Made by a program: the position numbers and the translations under genes. From NCBI GenBank assembly GCA_020746105.1, contig CM036628.1, forward strand, positions 21,099,191-21,163,190: a stretch of DNA of 64,000 nucleotides, read 5' to 3'. This stretch comes from Trogon surrucura (taxonomy: Eukaryota > Chordata > Aves > Trogoniformes > Trogonidae). How positions within the stretch are numbered: the stretch's first letter is position 1; each line of letters opens with the position of its first letter. Below the pieces are notes generated by a model. The model saw only the letters and a list, made by a program, of their open reading frames with translations, did no database searches and was not told the DNA's origin. This document shows, one piece after another, positions 11,331 to 22,140 of this stretch.

Positions 11331-11530
11331 GCAATTTCTTTTCAGTTTTATTTCTCATTAAAAATAAATACCGTTGCCATAATTTACAGTGAGTTTAATT
11401 AGAAATGAGTTACGTGATCTAAGCATTAGGATTTAATTGCTCGCTCCTAAAACAATTTTCTCATCTGAAATGTCCCCAGTTAATGATCGTTCATTAAATA
11501 AGATTTCAATCTCTTAAGTGGAGTTAGAAG
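11331..11530. promoter_or_regulatory. ATTA-rich block (candidate conserved element)
   Basis: About 200 bp of AT-rich sequence in a GC-rich surround. It holds repeated homeodomain-type cores (ATTAAA, TAATTT, TTTAATTAG, ATTTAATTG, GTTAATGATC, TTCATTAAAT). Such density is typical of developmental enhancers. Conservation was not tested. Confidence 0.3.
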
Positions 11531-11932
11531 AGCTGCAGGTTTCCTCTGATAGCTCCTGCGGCCAGCCCAGAGCTGGGGATGCTGACACCCACACCTTGCT
11601 TTTGGGAGTTTAAACCCACCACCCTGCTTTGTGCCAAGGACAATCCTGAACAGCTGTAGTGGCTGGTCTGTTTTTTTTTAACGGGGAGACAGAGGGGAGC
11701 TGATTTTCGTGAGGAATGTTGATTAATCAAAATAGATTCATTTACATGAAGTGTAGAGCGATGTCAATGAGGCTGTTTTGTGCTTTACTTGCTCATTTTC
11801 TTATTGCAAAAACTTCTAAACAAAACCACATCTGGAGAGAGCAACCTTTTGCCTGCCCCCAGCCCTGTGCCAGGACAGCCAGAGGGTACCGGGACACTGG
11901 CAGCTCAGGGCGGGCACGACTGCAGGGTCGCA

Positions 11933-12289
11933 GGGATGGGTGGGGTGGGATGGGGTTGGGAGGGGATGGGGATGGGGATGGGATGGGATGGGGATGGGGA
12001 TGGGATGGGGATGGGGATGGGGATGGGGATGGGGATGGGGATGGGGATGGGGATGGGATGGGATGGGATGGGGATGGGGATGGGGATGGGGATGGGGATG
12101 GGCATAGGGATGGGATGGGGATGGGATGGGATGGGGATGGGGATGGGGATGGGATGGGGATGGGGATGGGATGGGATGGGATGGGGATGGGGATGGGATG
12201 GGATGGGATGGGATGGGGATGGGGATGGGGATGGGCATAGGGATGGGGATAGGGATGGGATGGGGATGGGATGAGGATGGGATGGGATT
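11933..12289 (+). repeat. GGGAT/GGGGAT minisatellite, G-rich on + strand
   Basis: About 357 bp is built almost entirely of two units, GGGAT and GGGGAT, irregularly mixed. Rare variants occur (GGGGTT near 11952, GGCATAGGGAT near 12101 and 12233, GATGAGGAT near 12271). Successive GGG/GGGG runs with 2-nt loops fit the G-quadruplex consensus over the whole array. Open frames on both strands (Gly-Met-Gly-Asp on +, Pro-Ile/Ser-His-Pro on -) are artefacts of the repeat. Confidence 0.95.
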
Positions 12290-13325
12290 GGAGTGTTTTC
12301 TTGCTTCTCGGTTTTATGCAGAAATTCCTGAAAAGAGTTAAGCCGAAACTAGCACATTCCTGTAATAAAACTTTGTTTTGACACATCAGCATTTTTCCAG
12401 GGGGAAAAAAAAATTTAAAAAATAACAAAATCAACAAAACTGACCCCAAACTCTCTCCACTTGGTTAGAAAAGTCCACCCCAGCTCCTGCTCTGAGCTTC
12501 CCTGCTCTGCTCTCCTGGGAGAAGCGAGCAGCCAGGCTGGGCTGGGCTGGGCTGCCAGGAGGGGTCCAGCAGCGTGTGCCATAGGTGCTGGAGCACAGGG
12601 CAGGACCTCGCCTGTCCCGGGGGGCAGCAGCTTTACTGCACATCGTTTCACTATTTAGATCTTGCTGGGACCCCTCCTCTCGCCCCTCTTCATCTCTCTT
12701 CTTCCTCTCTCCCCCTACTCCCCTTTGTTCGCTCTCCCTTCCCGGAGCAAGAGGTTTCTTTCCCTGCCTCAGGGCTTTATTAACCCGTACATATTTATTT
12801 GCTCAGAAATCAAGGATATTGGAGGGAGGAATTTGGAAGAGGATGGGCTCTTTTCACTCAGCCCTGTCAGCTGCCCCTGCCCGGGCAGAGGGATGGTATC
12901 TCGGGGACCAGCCCGCAGCAGGAGGACACTGTCACCTAGCAACTAGTAAGCAACGACTAACACTTCCTTGGGTGTCAAATATGCCGTGTCACAGATCTCT
13001 TTCCAAGGAAGTATAAAATGGGGAAGAGCAGGATTTGAAGAGAGAGAGAATGAGAGAAACACGAGCGGGAGTCAGCCCCCGGATAACCTTGAACATATTA
13101 ACAGATGGCTGGGACCCAACGCACGGGCGGGCGTTTGCAAAAGCACCGCGTTCAATCAGCTATCCTTTTTTTCTGCTGGGGGGAAAAAAAAAAAAAAAAG
13201 GAAAAAAGCTGTTAAAAGGAAGCAGCAAGGCCAGGGCAAAGGGGTGTCTGATTGCATTGCGAGAGGCGGCCGCTTCCAGCATCTGTCAGTGCCTGGCTCT
13301 CAGGAATGCACATATATATAAATAA
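12290..13325. other. Unique non-coding DNA with pyrimidine tract and poly(A)
   Basis: Includes a CT-rich run at about 12662-12745 and an A16 homopolymer at 13184-13199. No gene or transposon was recognised. Confidence 0.5.
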
Positions 13326-13440
13326 ATGCAATGAAAAGGTCCCCAGTTCCAGTGAAAGGAAATGATTTCCTCCTCAAGTGATTATGGGCACCATTATGCA
13401 AATAGTGGCCAGGCCAACAAAGTGGCCTCATAAAGAAAGG
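13326..13440. promoter_or_regulatory. Octamer/ETS/NKX motif block (candidate regulatory element)
   Basis: It has a perfect POU octamer ATGCAAAT at 13396-13403, a 15-bp odd-centre palindrome around GGAAATGATTTCC (13357-13371) that gives inverted ETS-type GGAA cores, and a TCAAGTG NKX2-type core near 13374-13380. Three motif classes in about 50 bp suggest an enhancer. This is inference from motifs only. Confidence 0.3.
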
Positions 13441-13605
13441 GGAATAGAGCAGCAAAAGCAGCTCCGGGGTCTGCAGGCAAGGGGGAGCAAGGTGTTACCT
13501 GCACAAGGGCACAGGCCCAAATAGTGGGGTGTGACCCTCGCCAGGGGCAGGGGCTGGGAGGGAAGCTGTCGGGGACACTTCTGGTGGGTAAGAGTGGTTT
13601 TGCTG

Positions 13606-13722
13606 AGAGTGATGGGAAAAAAGAAGAAAAAAGGGAGAGAAGAGAGCAAATGAAAAAAAGCTAAGGAAAGAAAATAGAATTAAAAAAGAAAGAGAAAAAG
13701 GAAAAAGGAACAGGGAGAAGCC
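13606..13722 (+). repeat. GA/A-rich low-complexity tract
   Basis: The + strand is over 85% purine by eye (GAAAAAAG, AGAGAAG, AAAGAAAG words). It resembles a degenerate (GAAA)n. The minus-strand Phe/Leu/Ser-rich ORF over it is composition driven. Confidence 0.7.
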
Positions 13723-13859
13723 TGGGATCTGTACTGTGGAAGTCCGGGAGCTTTGATTCAGTCTGTGGTGTATGGACCGGTCACCGTGGCTGATCAAGGC
13801 TGCCCGGGTCTCGCGTCGGACACTGCTGACACCGCGCCTGCCCCGCAGAGCTCAGCTGT

Positions 13860-14060
13860 GCTCCTTTCTTCTCCCCTTTGCAGGCATTTAGCGGTAGCAG
13901 ATAAATAAACCGACATCAATCATCTGCACATAGCAGGGTGATCACCTTACGGGACTCATTTCCTCTCAAAATACACAATTTTAATTTCTATTTGGCTTTC
14001 CTTAAATTTTAATGCCTGCTTTTGACATAAATATTTTAGCGTTTCAGGGAGGGACAAAGT
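13860..14060. promoter_or_regulatory. AT-rich block (candidate conserved element)
   Basis: An AT-rich island flanked by GC-rich DNA, with GATAAATAAA, CATCAATCATC, TTTTAATTTCTA and ATAAATATTTTAG words. The composition suggests a conserved non-coding element. There is no direct functional evidence. Confidence 0.25.
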
Positions 14061-17000
14061 GGAAATGGGTGACCGGAGATACCACAGGGCTTTCCCTCCA
14101 GCTGCAGAACGGGAGTATCCACACTGTCACCCCTGCGCGAGCGGCTTGGGGATGTTTGGGACCAGCAGCCCCTCCTGACCTCTGGTTGTAAAACCTGTAC
14201 CAGCTCCTGGGGCGGGCTGGGAGCCCCCGAGCCCCCCACTCTGCCTCTCTGCTGGAGACTCTCCTGTGCCAGGGAGGTGCACTCAGGTGACATCCCCGAG
14301 CAGCGCACAGGTGGGAGCCCCAACCCCTCCCTGGCCTCATGCCCAGCCTGCGCCTCGGCTGCGGTGTTTACGCAGAGCTCTGTAGACTCACCCCGGGGAT
14401 TCCTGGGGCTGCGCTCACATGGTTTCTATAGGTCAGTGACAGTCTATTTCCTTATGGAAATTTACATTCCCTGTAAGAAAACTTAAAGATTGTAAAAGAA
14501 AACCGGCTCCTGAGCTCTTTCCCTCTTCCCTCGATGTGCATGGGGCCAGGCAGGTTTCCCTCAGCAGGATGGTCCTCGTCCCCGTGGGACACCCCAGCCA
14601 GGCAGCTGCTGGTGGCATCTCGGGGCACAACTTGGTGGTTTCCCGTGGGGTCTTCTGCACGGCTTAGGGTCTGTCCCGTGGGGCATCACACCACCAAGGA
14701 CCTCTCCAGGTCCAGCAGCTCCCTAAGGGAGCAGGATGGCCCCGGCTGGCGCAGCCTCGGGGAGCTGCGTGGAGCAGCAGGCGTCCCTGAGGCTGGTGAT
14801 GGATTTGTACACGCGCGCTTACGCACAGCCCGGCCTCTCCATCACGCTGTACCACATGTGGTCACCGGCGGTGGGGAACAGGTGCGGCGTGCTATCGAAT
14901 CCATATGGTAACCGTTTAGCCTCACTTTGCTGCGGGATAAATTATGGAGGAAGGAACAAGGCAAGCGAGTCAGACCCGGCGGTGCTGCTGATTTGGAGGT
15001 TCTGCAAATGAACATTTTCCAGCACAAAACTTGGTCACATCCTGGCCTGTTCCTGATGTTATTTCAGGGGTGTTATCCCCCTGAGGGCAACACCAGCCTC
15101 CATCCTCATCACAAATGCCCTGAGCCATTTGCCCAGAAGGACCAGCCCTGGTTCACACTCCTCATGCTGGACACCAGTGCAGTAGCAAACATCGTCCATC
15201 TCCACCGAACCGTCTTGACCCCTCCTGAAGAGCCACCAGTATTGTGCTGTTTACATATTCCTCCTTCCCCTCTTCCTTCATGTTATTATTTCCAGTCTTT
15301 TTAACCCCTGGCCTCATGGGCTTACCTTCGTCTCAGAGGAGTTTATGGAATAAGATCCACGTCCTTGCCCTTTTCAGCCCAGAGAAATCTTCTCATGACA
15401 TGACAGAAATCCAAGAAATCAACAACTCTGGAGGTTTGTAATAAGTCTGAATCCTTCCTAAACCCAGACACTCAGCACGAAGAGGGGTCAGTGATCCCCA
15501 AGCTCCTTCCCCTCTGCCTCCTGCCATCCGTCTCCGGGTGGATGATGGGAAGCAGATGAGGCACGCGTGGGACACCCAGCTGTTTCAAGGTATGCTCATG
15601 GTTTGTGTCTCTGGAGCAGACTCTGGGCAGGGCTGTGTTCCTCGTGCAGGAGACACAGACCTCCCACCCAGAGACCCCGGTAGCGCTCCCACATCTCCAG
15701 CTTCCTCCCTGGTTCCTCTCCCCAGCTCCAGCCCATGCGGAGCCAGCGGCAGCGGCAGCAGCGAGTGAACCCCGGTCTGTGCGAGGTTCACCTCACGTGT
15801 ACGTGTGTGTCCCAGCAGGCACACGTGTCTCTGTGCGGGAAGGGTTCCGGCTGTCTCGCTGACCTTCCTGGAAGCCTCTCCGTGACAGGACTCTCACCCT
15901 GGTCAAGGGCAGGGCTGGGAGATGGCTTGAACCCTTCTGGGGGCTTCACTGCACTGATGTGCTGCATGAGAGACCCCTGGGACCATCTGGGAATCGGCCC
16001 AGCAGACGCATCCATCTTCCCTACTTGTAGCCTGCAGGTAAAATAAACAGGGCTTCAAAAACACCCATGCAACGGCACTTTACTTGCTCCTGCAAACTCA
16101 GGTTCTCGCACTCTCCCTCTCTCTGTCACTCACACTCACTCCCTGTCCTCCCTGCCCTTGGCCTCACATTCCTGTCCCGCTTCTTTCCCTCCCACCCGCC
16201 TGTTCCCCATCTCTCCCCGGTGCGGCGGCAGCACCCGCGAAGCAGCCGGCAGGGCTGGGGTGCGCAGGGAGGATGGAAACACTGCAGGGCTGCCCGGGGA
16301 ATCTGCTGCCAAGGCCCATAAATAAGGGAATGCTGTTTGCTTTCTCCTTGTCCAGCCCTGTGCAAATATTTACTGCCCCAGTGACCCATGGAGGCAGCAG
16401 TGGCTCTTCGAGGGGTCTCTGGAGCAGGAGGCATCTGCCTTGCCCCAGCTCTGGGGATCTCCAGCCTTTGCACAACTGCAGCGATGAGCAGGGAGTGTCG
16501 AAACCTCGCTGGCTGCTTTGAGGACCTCATCCCGAGGCCGTCAGATTCTTTGCCGCTGACTTCAGGCAGTGATTTTTCCAGGGTGCGGGGTCTGGAGTGT
16601 GTGCTGATGGAGGAGCAGGGCGCACAGACGGGGCACGCAGCCTCCTACCTCCTCTCCCCAGCGCGGGAGTTGGGCGTTAGTAAAACACGTCAGCCCCAGA
16701 GCTGAACCTGTGAGGGATTCACATCCCTTGAGAGAACTCTGTCAAAATCAAGAGAATCATCTCACAGAACTTGTGAGGTTTGGTCTGTCCACAGGGGTTC
16801 CTCAGTTTTACCCAGGGCTCTGTACATCTCACTCCCCTTGCTCTCACAGCCTGCACGTGTCTCTCGGGGCATGTATTTTCCCTCCTGCCCTGTCTGTCCG
16901 TGTTTTTTGATTTAAAGATGAGCCCGCACATCTGATGGCTTCCCAGGGGAGTGCAGCTACAGCAGCCTGTGGGTTCACACATCCACGGAGAGCACTGCCA

Positions 17001-19100
17001 ACCCCTAGAGAGCAACGAGCACCTCACACCTCCCGACACCTCCTGCTTTTTGAGATGGGATTAGTGTGGAGCAGCAGATGAGACAAGAGAGCAGAACCCT
17101 GCTCCCTTTTGCTGTCCCTGGGATCACCCTGATGGGCAGGTAGCTCTGGGGTGGTGGCGGAGAGGGAAGCGTTAATTGTCTCCCCCTGGGGAAAGAATGC
17201 TGCAGTCAACTGGCCCAATTGGGATTTGCTGGTGGAAGGGCTGGTCCAGCTGCAGGCTGTGTATTTATTGCAGGAGGAGAGGGGAAGGGGAATGGCAGCG
17301 GGTGATCTTGGGGCTGTAGGTGGAGTGTTGGGACCAGCATCTGTGTGAGCTCCTTAGCTGAGGGGTCCTGGCCTTCTGCTCTGTCTGAAGAAGCTCTGAT
17401 TTGCATTGCCTTTAGGTAGAGGTGTGATTTTTAGCTTGATTTTTCTGCTTAGCCCTGCAGCAGGATTTCTTAGTGGGTGAGCAGGCTCTGGATACAGCTC
17501 TGTTGGTGACTGTGGTTCAGATGGTACCTGTGGAGGGGCAGAGATGTCTTGTCTGTCCTGGTAAGTCTGTCCTTGGTCTTTCTTTTGACCCACTGTGTTA
17601 TGTGTGCTTCACTACAAGGGAGTTGGGAGCGTGTGGAAATAGGAAATGTCCTCCTTGCCCTTTCAGTGTCCCCAGTGCTGGCAGGCTCCACATCCAGCCA
17701 GACCAGTGGCTGAACGGATTCACTAACAGCTTTCTTTTGTAATATCTCAGCTTGGAGAAGTTAATTATCTCCAAATACTGAAAAGGGCAGATGGATTCAG
17801 TAGGATTTACTTGGCTGTGTAATTTGGGCGCCCCAGAGATGCTATTTGGTCTGGCTGCGATGAGTGACACATCATTGCACCGGGGCGCAAATGTCACTGG
17901 AGTAGATGACTCCCTCCCTCTCTCCTGTTATTTGCCCACCGGGGCTGCTGATGGGGCTCTAGGAAGACATCCTGGATGTTACTTTGCGAACCTCCACCCT
18001 GCGTTTAATAACCAAAGCCTGGGACTGGAAGGCAGAGCTGCAAACGGAGCGCTTCTGGCTCAAGCTGTTGCTGGGAAAAGGTTCAGAGCGCATCCAGAGG
18101 CCGGTTGCTCCCTGGGGGCTGCTGAGGAGGGGTCCTTGCTCCAGCTGGAAGACAGCCCTTCCCAGCCCCTCTTCCATCACTCCTGGCCCTCCAGCCCCTC
18201 TCGAGGGTTTCGGGGGAGGCTGTGCTAATGCTCTGGCAGACAAAGAGGGGTGGGGTGTGAAGGCTTGCTCTTCCTGGGGCAGGGGGTGGTGTGGGGGTGT
18301 TCCCCCTCCCTGGAGCCTTGACTCTCCTCTCCCTGCCCCACTACTGCTGCACTTGTCCAGCCTGGGTTACATTTAGGGACAAGGATTTTCTGATGTGATG
18401 CTCAGACCTGAGATAAATTCACCTTTATTTTTAAATCTCTTCCATCTCTTTGTGCTTTGTTTCAAGCAGTGAAAAGTTAAATGTGCCATTGCATTATCAG
18501 CATGCTCAGCCCGGAAACTAAATAGAGATGTTCCCAGTGAACTCGCTTTAATCTCAGTTTGTTTGCCAAGCAAAGCAATCTCCCCATGCAGTTATGGCTC
18601 TCAGAAGCTGTCAAGTTGGAGGTGACTGCTAAAAAGGAGACAGACGCATAGAAATTTTTTTTTTTTTTTGCTTGGGTTTCATGCAGGAGGTGAACTTTGG
18701 GGCACCTTTGCAACACTCCACTTCTGATTATAGGCAGAGGTTGACTTTTGTGTTTGGGGGATCTGGGTCACATAGCTAAAGGGCCTGTCTTGGACGGTTT
18801 ACCAATTGTTGGAGTTGATTGAATTGGACTGGGGAGGGCAGTGACCACAGTGCTTCCCTCCTAGCCTCCAGCTGGTTTGACTTGCAATGCAAATGTTTTC
18901 TCCTGTCACCTCTTAATGATCCTTTTTTCCCTTGCGGGTGTATAATTTCCCCTGGAAGTCTCCAGTGAATGGTTTCCATCACAGTTATTTGTCCCTTTCT
19001 TTTTCAAGTCTACGGCAACTTCTATAGAATTGCAGACCTGGCATGATTTGGGGTGGGACTAGATTGGATTGCACTATTTCATCTCTGGCTGTCAAGTGAG
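14061..19100. other. Long stretch of unique non-coding DNA
   Basis: About 5 kb without any recognisable repeat, exon or RNA. It contains a pyrimidine-rich stretch (about 16100-16230), a T15 run (18655-18669) and an imperfect hairpin around 17865-17898. ORFs up to 145 codons occur in all frames without domains. Confidence 0.5.
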
Positions 19101-19129
19101 CCTGCACTACCTTTGGTGGGGCTGACAGC

Positions 19130-19260
19130 GAGAGACATCAAACCTGCTGGAATATATAACGTGAGCTCACAAGTGGCCCAGTTTGCAGAGCAGAGCTTTT
19201 GCTCCAGAGCGTGTGCTCCGGCTGAGCAGCATCGCCCCCCGACATAGCGATGGAGGAGGA
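19130..19260 (+). promoter_or_regulatory. TATA-box-like site upstream of a strong-context ATG
   Basis: TATATAA at 19153-19159 is followed by the palindrome GTGAGCTCAC (19161-19170). About 91 bp further on, at 19250, is an ATG with G at -3 and G at +4. A 31-codon ORF (19250-19345) follows. The arrangement could be a promoter, but a TATATAA is expected by chance several times in 64 kb. Confidence 0.15.
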
Positions 19261-19840
19261 GAAAGGAATGCTTGGCTCGGTGGAGCTGGGGAGGAAGGGG
19301 AGAGCAAATGCTCTTCTGGAGGATACTATTGGAAAGACATCATAGAGGAGGAGTTCATAAATCCATGGGGCTTCTCACGGCTGAGGTTCGATTCATCTGT
19401 ACATCAAAGGAGACCAAGAGCCCCTCGGTGAGGCTGCAGGAGTCGGAGGGAGGAGGGGGTGGCTGAAGGACCAGACCCCTGCACGTCACCCCGAAACACG
19501 TGTGCTTCAAAACACATCGTAGGCAACGGGCGGCAGTGGAAAACGTGTCCCCGGTGTGTACCTACACCTGCTTGGGCTCTATTCTGTGCCCTGGGTCGCA
19601 GATACTGTTGCATTGGCTGGAAAACATCACCAGCATCAGTGTAGTTTACTGAGTGCTCTTTTGCTGCCTGTGCAAAGGTGCAAGCCCAGCTTGCTGGCTG
19701 CGGAGACGGGACTGGTGGAATGTCTGTGTCCCACTGAGTGACAACCCGGTGACCAAGCTCTTTAGTCAGGTCTCCCTGCTGCTTAGCTGGGAGGTCCCTC
19801 TAGGAGAGGGAGCTGTAGGATCCTACACCTTGAAACTGGT

Positions 19841-19857
19841 GGGGGGGGGGGGGGGGG
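19841..19857 (+). repeat. G17 homopolymer
   Basis: Seventeen uninterrupted G on the + strand. A perfect 14-bp palindrome (19814-19827, TGTAGGATCCTACA) lies 13 bp upstream. Long poly(G) is rare and error-prone in assembly. Confidence 0.95.
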
Positions 19858-20840
19858 TGTGTGTACTACCAGTTAAACTCGAAATTCAAAGGGTTGTGTG
19901 GGTTTATGGATAATATGTGGCATGGCTGAGAAGGGCACCAACACTGGGCTGACGTGTCGCTGTTCCCACGTGTACTATACTGAATTATTGACCATCAGAG
20001 CGACTGTCTTCACTGTGTGCTGGGTAGGCAATGCTGAGGTGCCCCAGGCTTTTCAGCTGAAGATGAGAAAAGTGCTAAGGAAACCTCTCTGCATCACTTA
20101 TAAAACCCCAAAGCTGGTTGTTCTGAAGCTGCGCCTTGCTTCGGGATCTGTGAAGTTGATCTGTTTACCAGGACGCCTTTGTGCAGCATCAGCTCAGGGG
20201 TCTGCTTTGCTGCTCTCCTTTGAGTACAGGACACTTTCCCCGGAGGACATCTGTCACCCCTTCACGGGAGGCAGGACCTGCAGCTCTGCTGCCGCTAAAA
20301 TAAGGTGGAACTGTTTGTCTCTGATGGGCTTCAGGCTTCCGCCTCCTCTTCTGTCTCAGGGCTGGTGTCAGGTCTGTCGATAGGAGAGGGCAGCCTTGAC
20401 AGGAGATAAAGCACGTGCCGTGTTTATTGACCGCTGCTTCTGCAGGGGAACTAAACCTTTCCTCTCTGGGGGACTGTACTGCTGATTGATACTTAGGCAG
20501 CCCCTCTCTGTGCGTTTTTCTCCTCTCTGACAGCGCTTCTGGAGCAGACGGGATGGGCAGAGGGAGCTGCTGAATAAACCAGGTGCCTTTCCTGAGCCCC
20601 AGCCTGGACATGGAAATCCCCACAAGGTTTCTGAGGAGCAGAGCCCTTGTTTTCACTGTGGAAGGAAATGAGAAGTGAAGGTTGTGCAGCAAGGTATGAG
20701 TGCCAGGACTGGGTTTCTAACATCTGCAGCTTTTTGGGACCTAGATGCAGCAGGCTGGTAAAGTCCCTTTGGGAAATACAGCTTGGGTTTTGTGTGGGTA
20801 GATCTTGAGAGGATGGTTTTAGGGGTAGAGCAGACTTCAG

Positions 20841-20883
20841 AGCTCTTCCCATCTCACTTCCCTAATTCCTAATGGGAAGAGCT
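20841..20883. repeat. 12-bp perfect inverted repeat with 19-nt loop
   Basis: The arms AGCTCTTCCCAT (20841-20852) and ATGGGAAGAGCT (20872-20883) are exact reverse complements. Pairing does not extend beyond the arms, so the stem is too short for a typical pre-miRNA. By a simple count (spacer up to 30) about 0.1 such repeats are expected in 64 kb. Confidence 0.8.
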
Positions 20884-21880
20884 GAGCAGGGGTTGTGGCA
20901 GCTTTCCGATGTTTCTAGTGTCCCCTTGCATCTCTCCCTTCACCCATCAGATGGACAGGAAGGTATTCTTGCTGCTGGTAGACCACCGTGCCCTATAATC
21001 CTCCTGAGAGTAGGGTACAAAGCTGCCTGGAGTGACCAGGGCTGCTGCTCCATGGGCTGCAGTGAGAGAGCCTGGAGCCCCTGGCAGGGGTTTAGTACAT
21101 CTTCCAGCCGTTCTCCTCTCCTCTTAAACTTGCCCCAAGTAGAGAAAGCAGCACTGGAAGAGAAGGCTCTATAAATCAACCTGCTTTATTGCCATGCACT
21201 GTTAAACTACTGCTGCATTTCACCCTGGAGATGGCTGCATTTCAGTGCAGGATGAATTGATTTCTGGATACCAAAGGTCAAATCCTGAGCTTCTGACTTA
21301 GTTCTTACTTAGTCCGTACAAAGGCAAAAATCCCCATTGAAGCAAGCGTTTGAGTATCAGCCGCTCTATAAATAACACAGAACTAAGTGAAAACTAAGCC
21401 AGGCTCTGAAGTTTGCAAAGTGCTTGGGGATCTTTGGAAATGGATGGTCCTGGGGTAACTTCTGATTTTAGCAGCAAAGGAAAGAACAGAGGCTCACATC
21501 TCAAAGTCGGGAGGTGAGGTTTTTTTCTTCCCTTCTCGCCCCCCCCCCTTCTTTTTCAGCTCTTCTGCAGCCTGACTTCCTCCCTTTGACAGAGGAATCC
21601 CTGAGAAGTGCAGCCTTGCTCCGAGCCGTTTGGTCTGATCACCTCACAGGAGCTTTTTAGCACTGGGGGGATTCAAATGGGAGGGAGTGCAGCAGGCAGG
21701 CGGATGAAATGTCTCGCATTCCTGCTGCCCTCCGCATTCCCCCCCCCCCCCGCTCTCTTTCGCTGTATCCAGCTCTTATTCTGAGTTTGGTTTTCTTGTC
21801 CCCAAGGGAGGCAGTTAGTGTAATGAGCTAAGGCTCCTCTGATTGTTTCTGGAGATGCAGGCAGTGCCCCATCTCCACTG
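20884..21880. other. Unique non-coding DNA with poly(C) runs
   Basis: C-runs lie at about 21539-21548 and 21739-21751. No gene or transposon was recognised. Confidence 0.5.
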
Positions 21881-22140
21881 CTGGCCTCGTTTGGATCCTG
21901 CCAGATAAATCATGCCGATTTAAAATTGATCGTTCTGGGATGTGGAAGAAAGTGGAGTGGGCGGATTTACCCCATTAGGGTGCATTGATCACCATTACTG
22001 CGTGTAATCAGGGTTAATCTCAGGATTAATTGGGGGGATTTGCTGATGGAAACGATCGGCAATTTGTGTTAGTTACTGCTCTATTCGTCTCTAATGGCTT
22101 AATCAGATTACAAATTAAAAGTGGCTTCTTCCAGAGAATC
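21881..22140. promoter_or_regulatory. K50-homeodomain (OTX/PITX-type) site cluster, candidate enhancer
   Basis: TAATC/GATTA cores occur at 22005-22009, 22015-22019, 22024-22028 (GGATTAATTGG context), 22100-22104 and 22106-22110. The last two form the palindrome TAATC-A-GATTA. That is five cores in 106 bp against about 0.2 expected at random. TAATCC-type cores are the known preference of OTX, PITX and GSC proteins. Enhancer function is inferred. Confidence 0.4.

Noticed and set aside
11716-12449. Long repetitive ORFs on both strands (Gly-Met-Asp and Pro-Ile-His types)
   Set aside because: They are translations of the GGGAT/GGGGAT minisatellite. Tandem units without stop codons stay open in several frames.
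13184-13199. A16 run as a possible retroposon poly(A) tail
   Set aside because: No SINE, LINE or retrocopy body is recognisable upstream. CR1 elements do not end in poly(A).
17865-17898. GTGACA...TGTCAC hairpin
   Set aside because: The stem is only 6 + 4 bp with a bulge, too weak for an RNA gene or a notable repeat.
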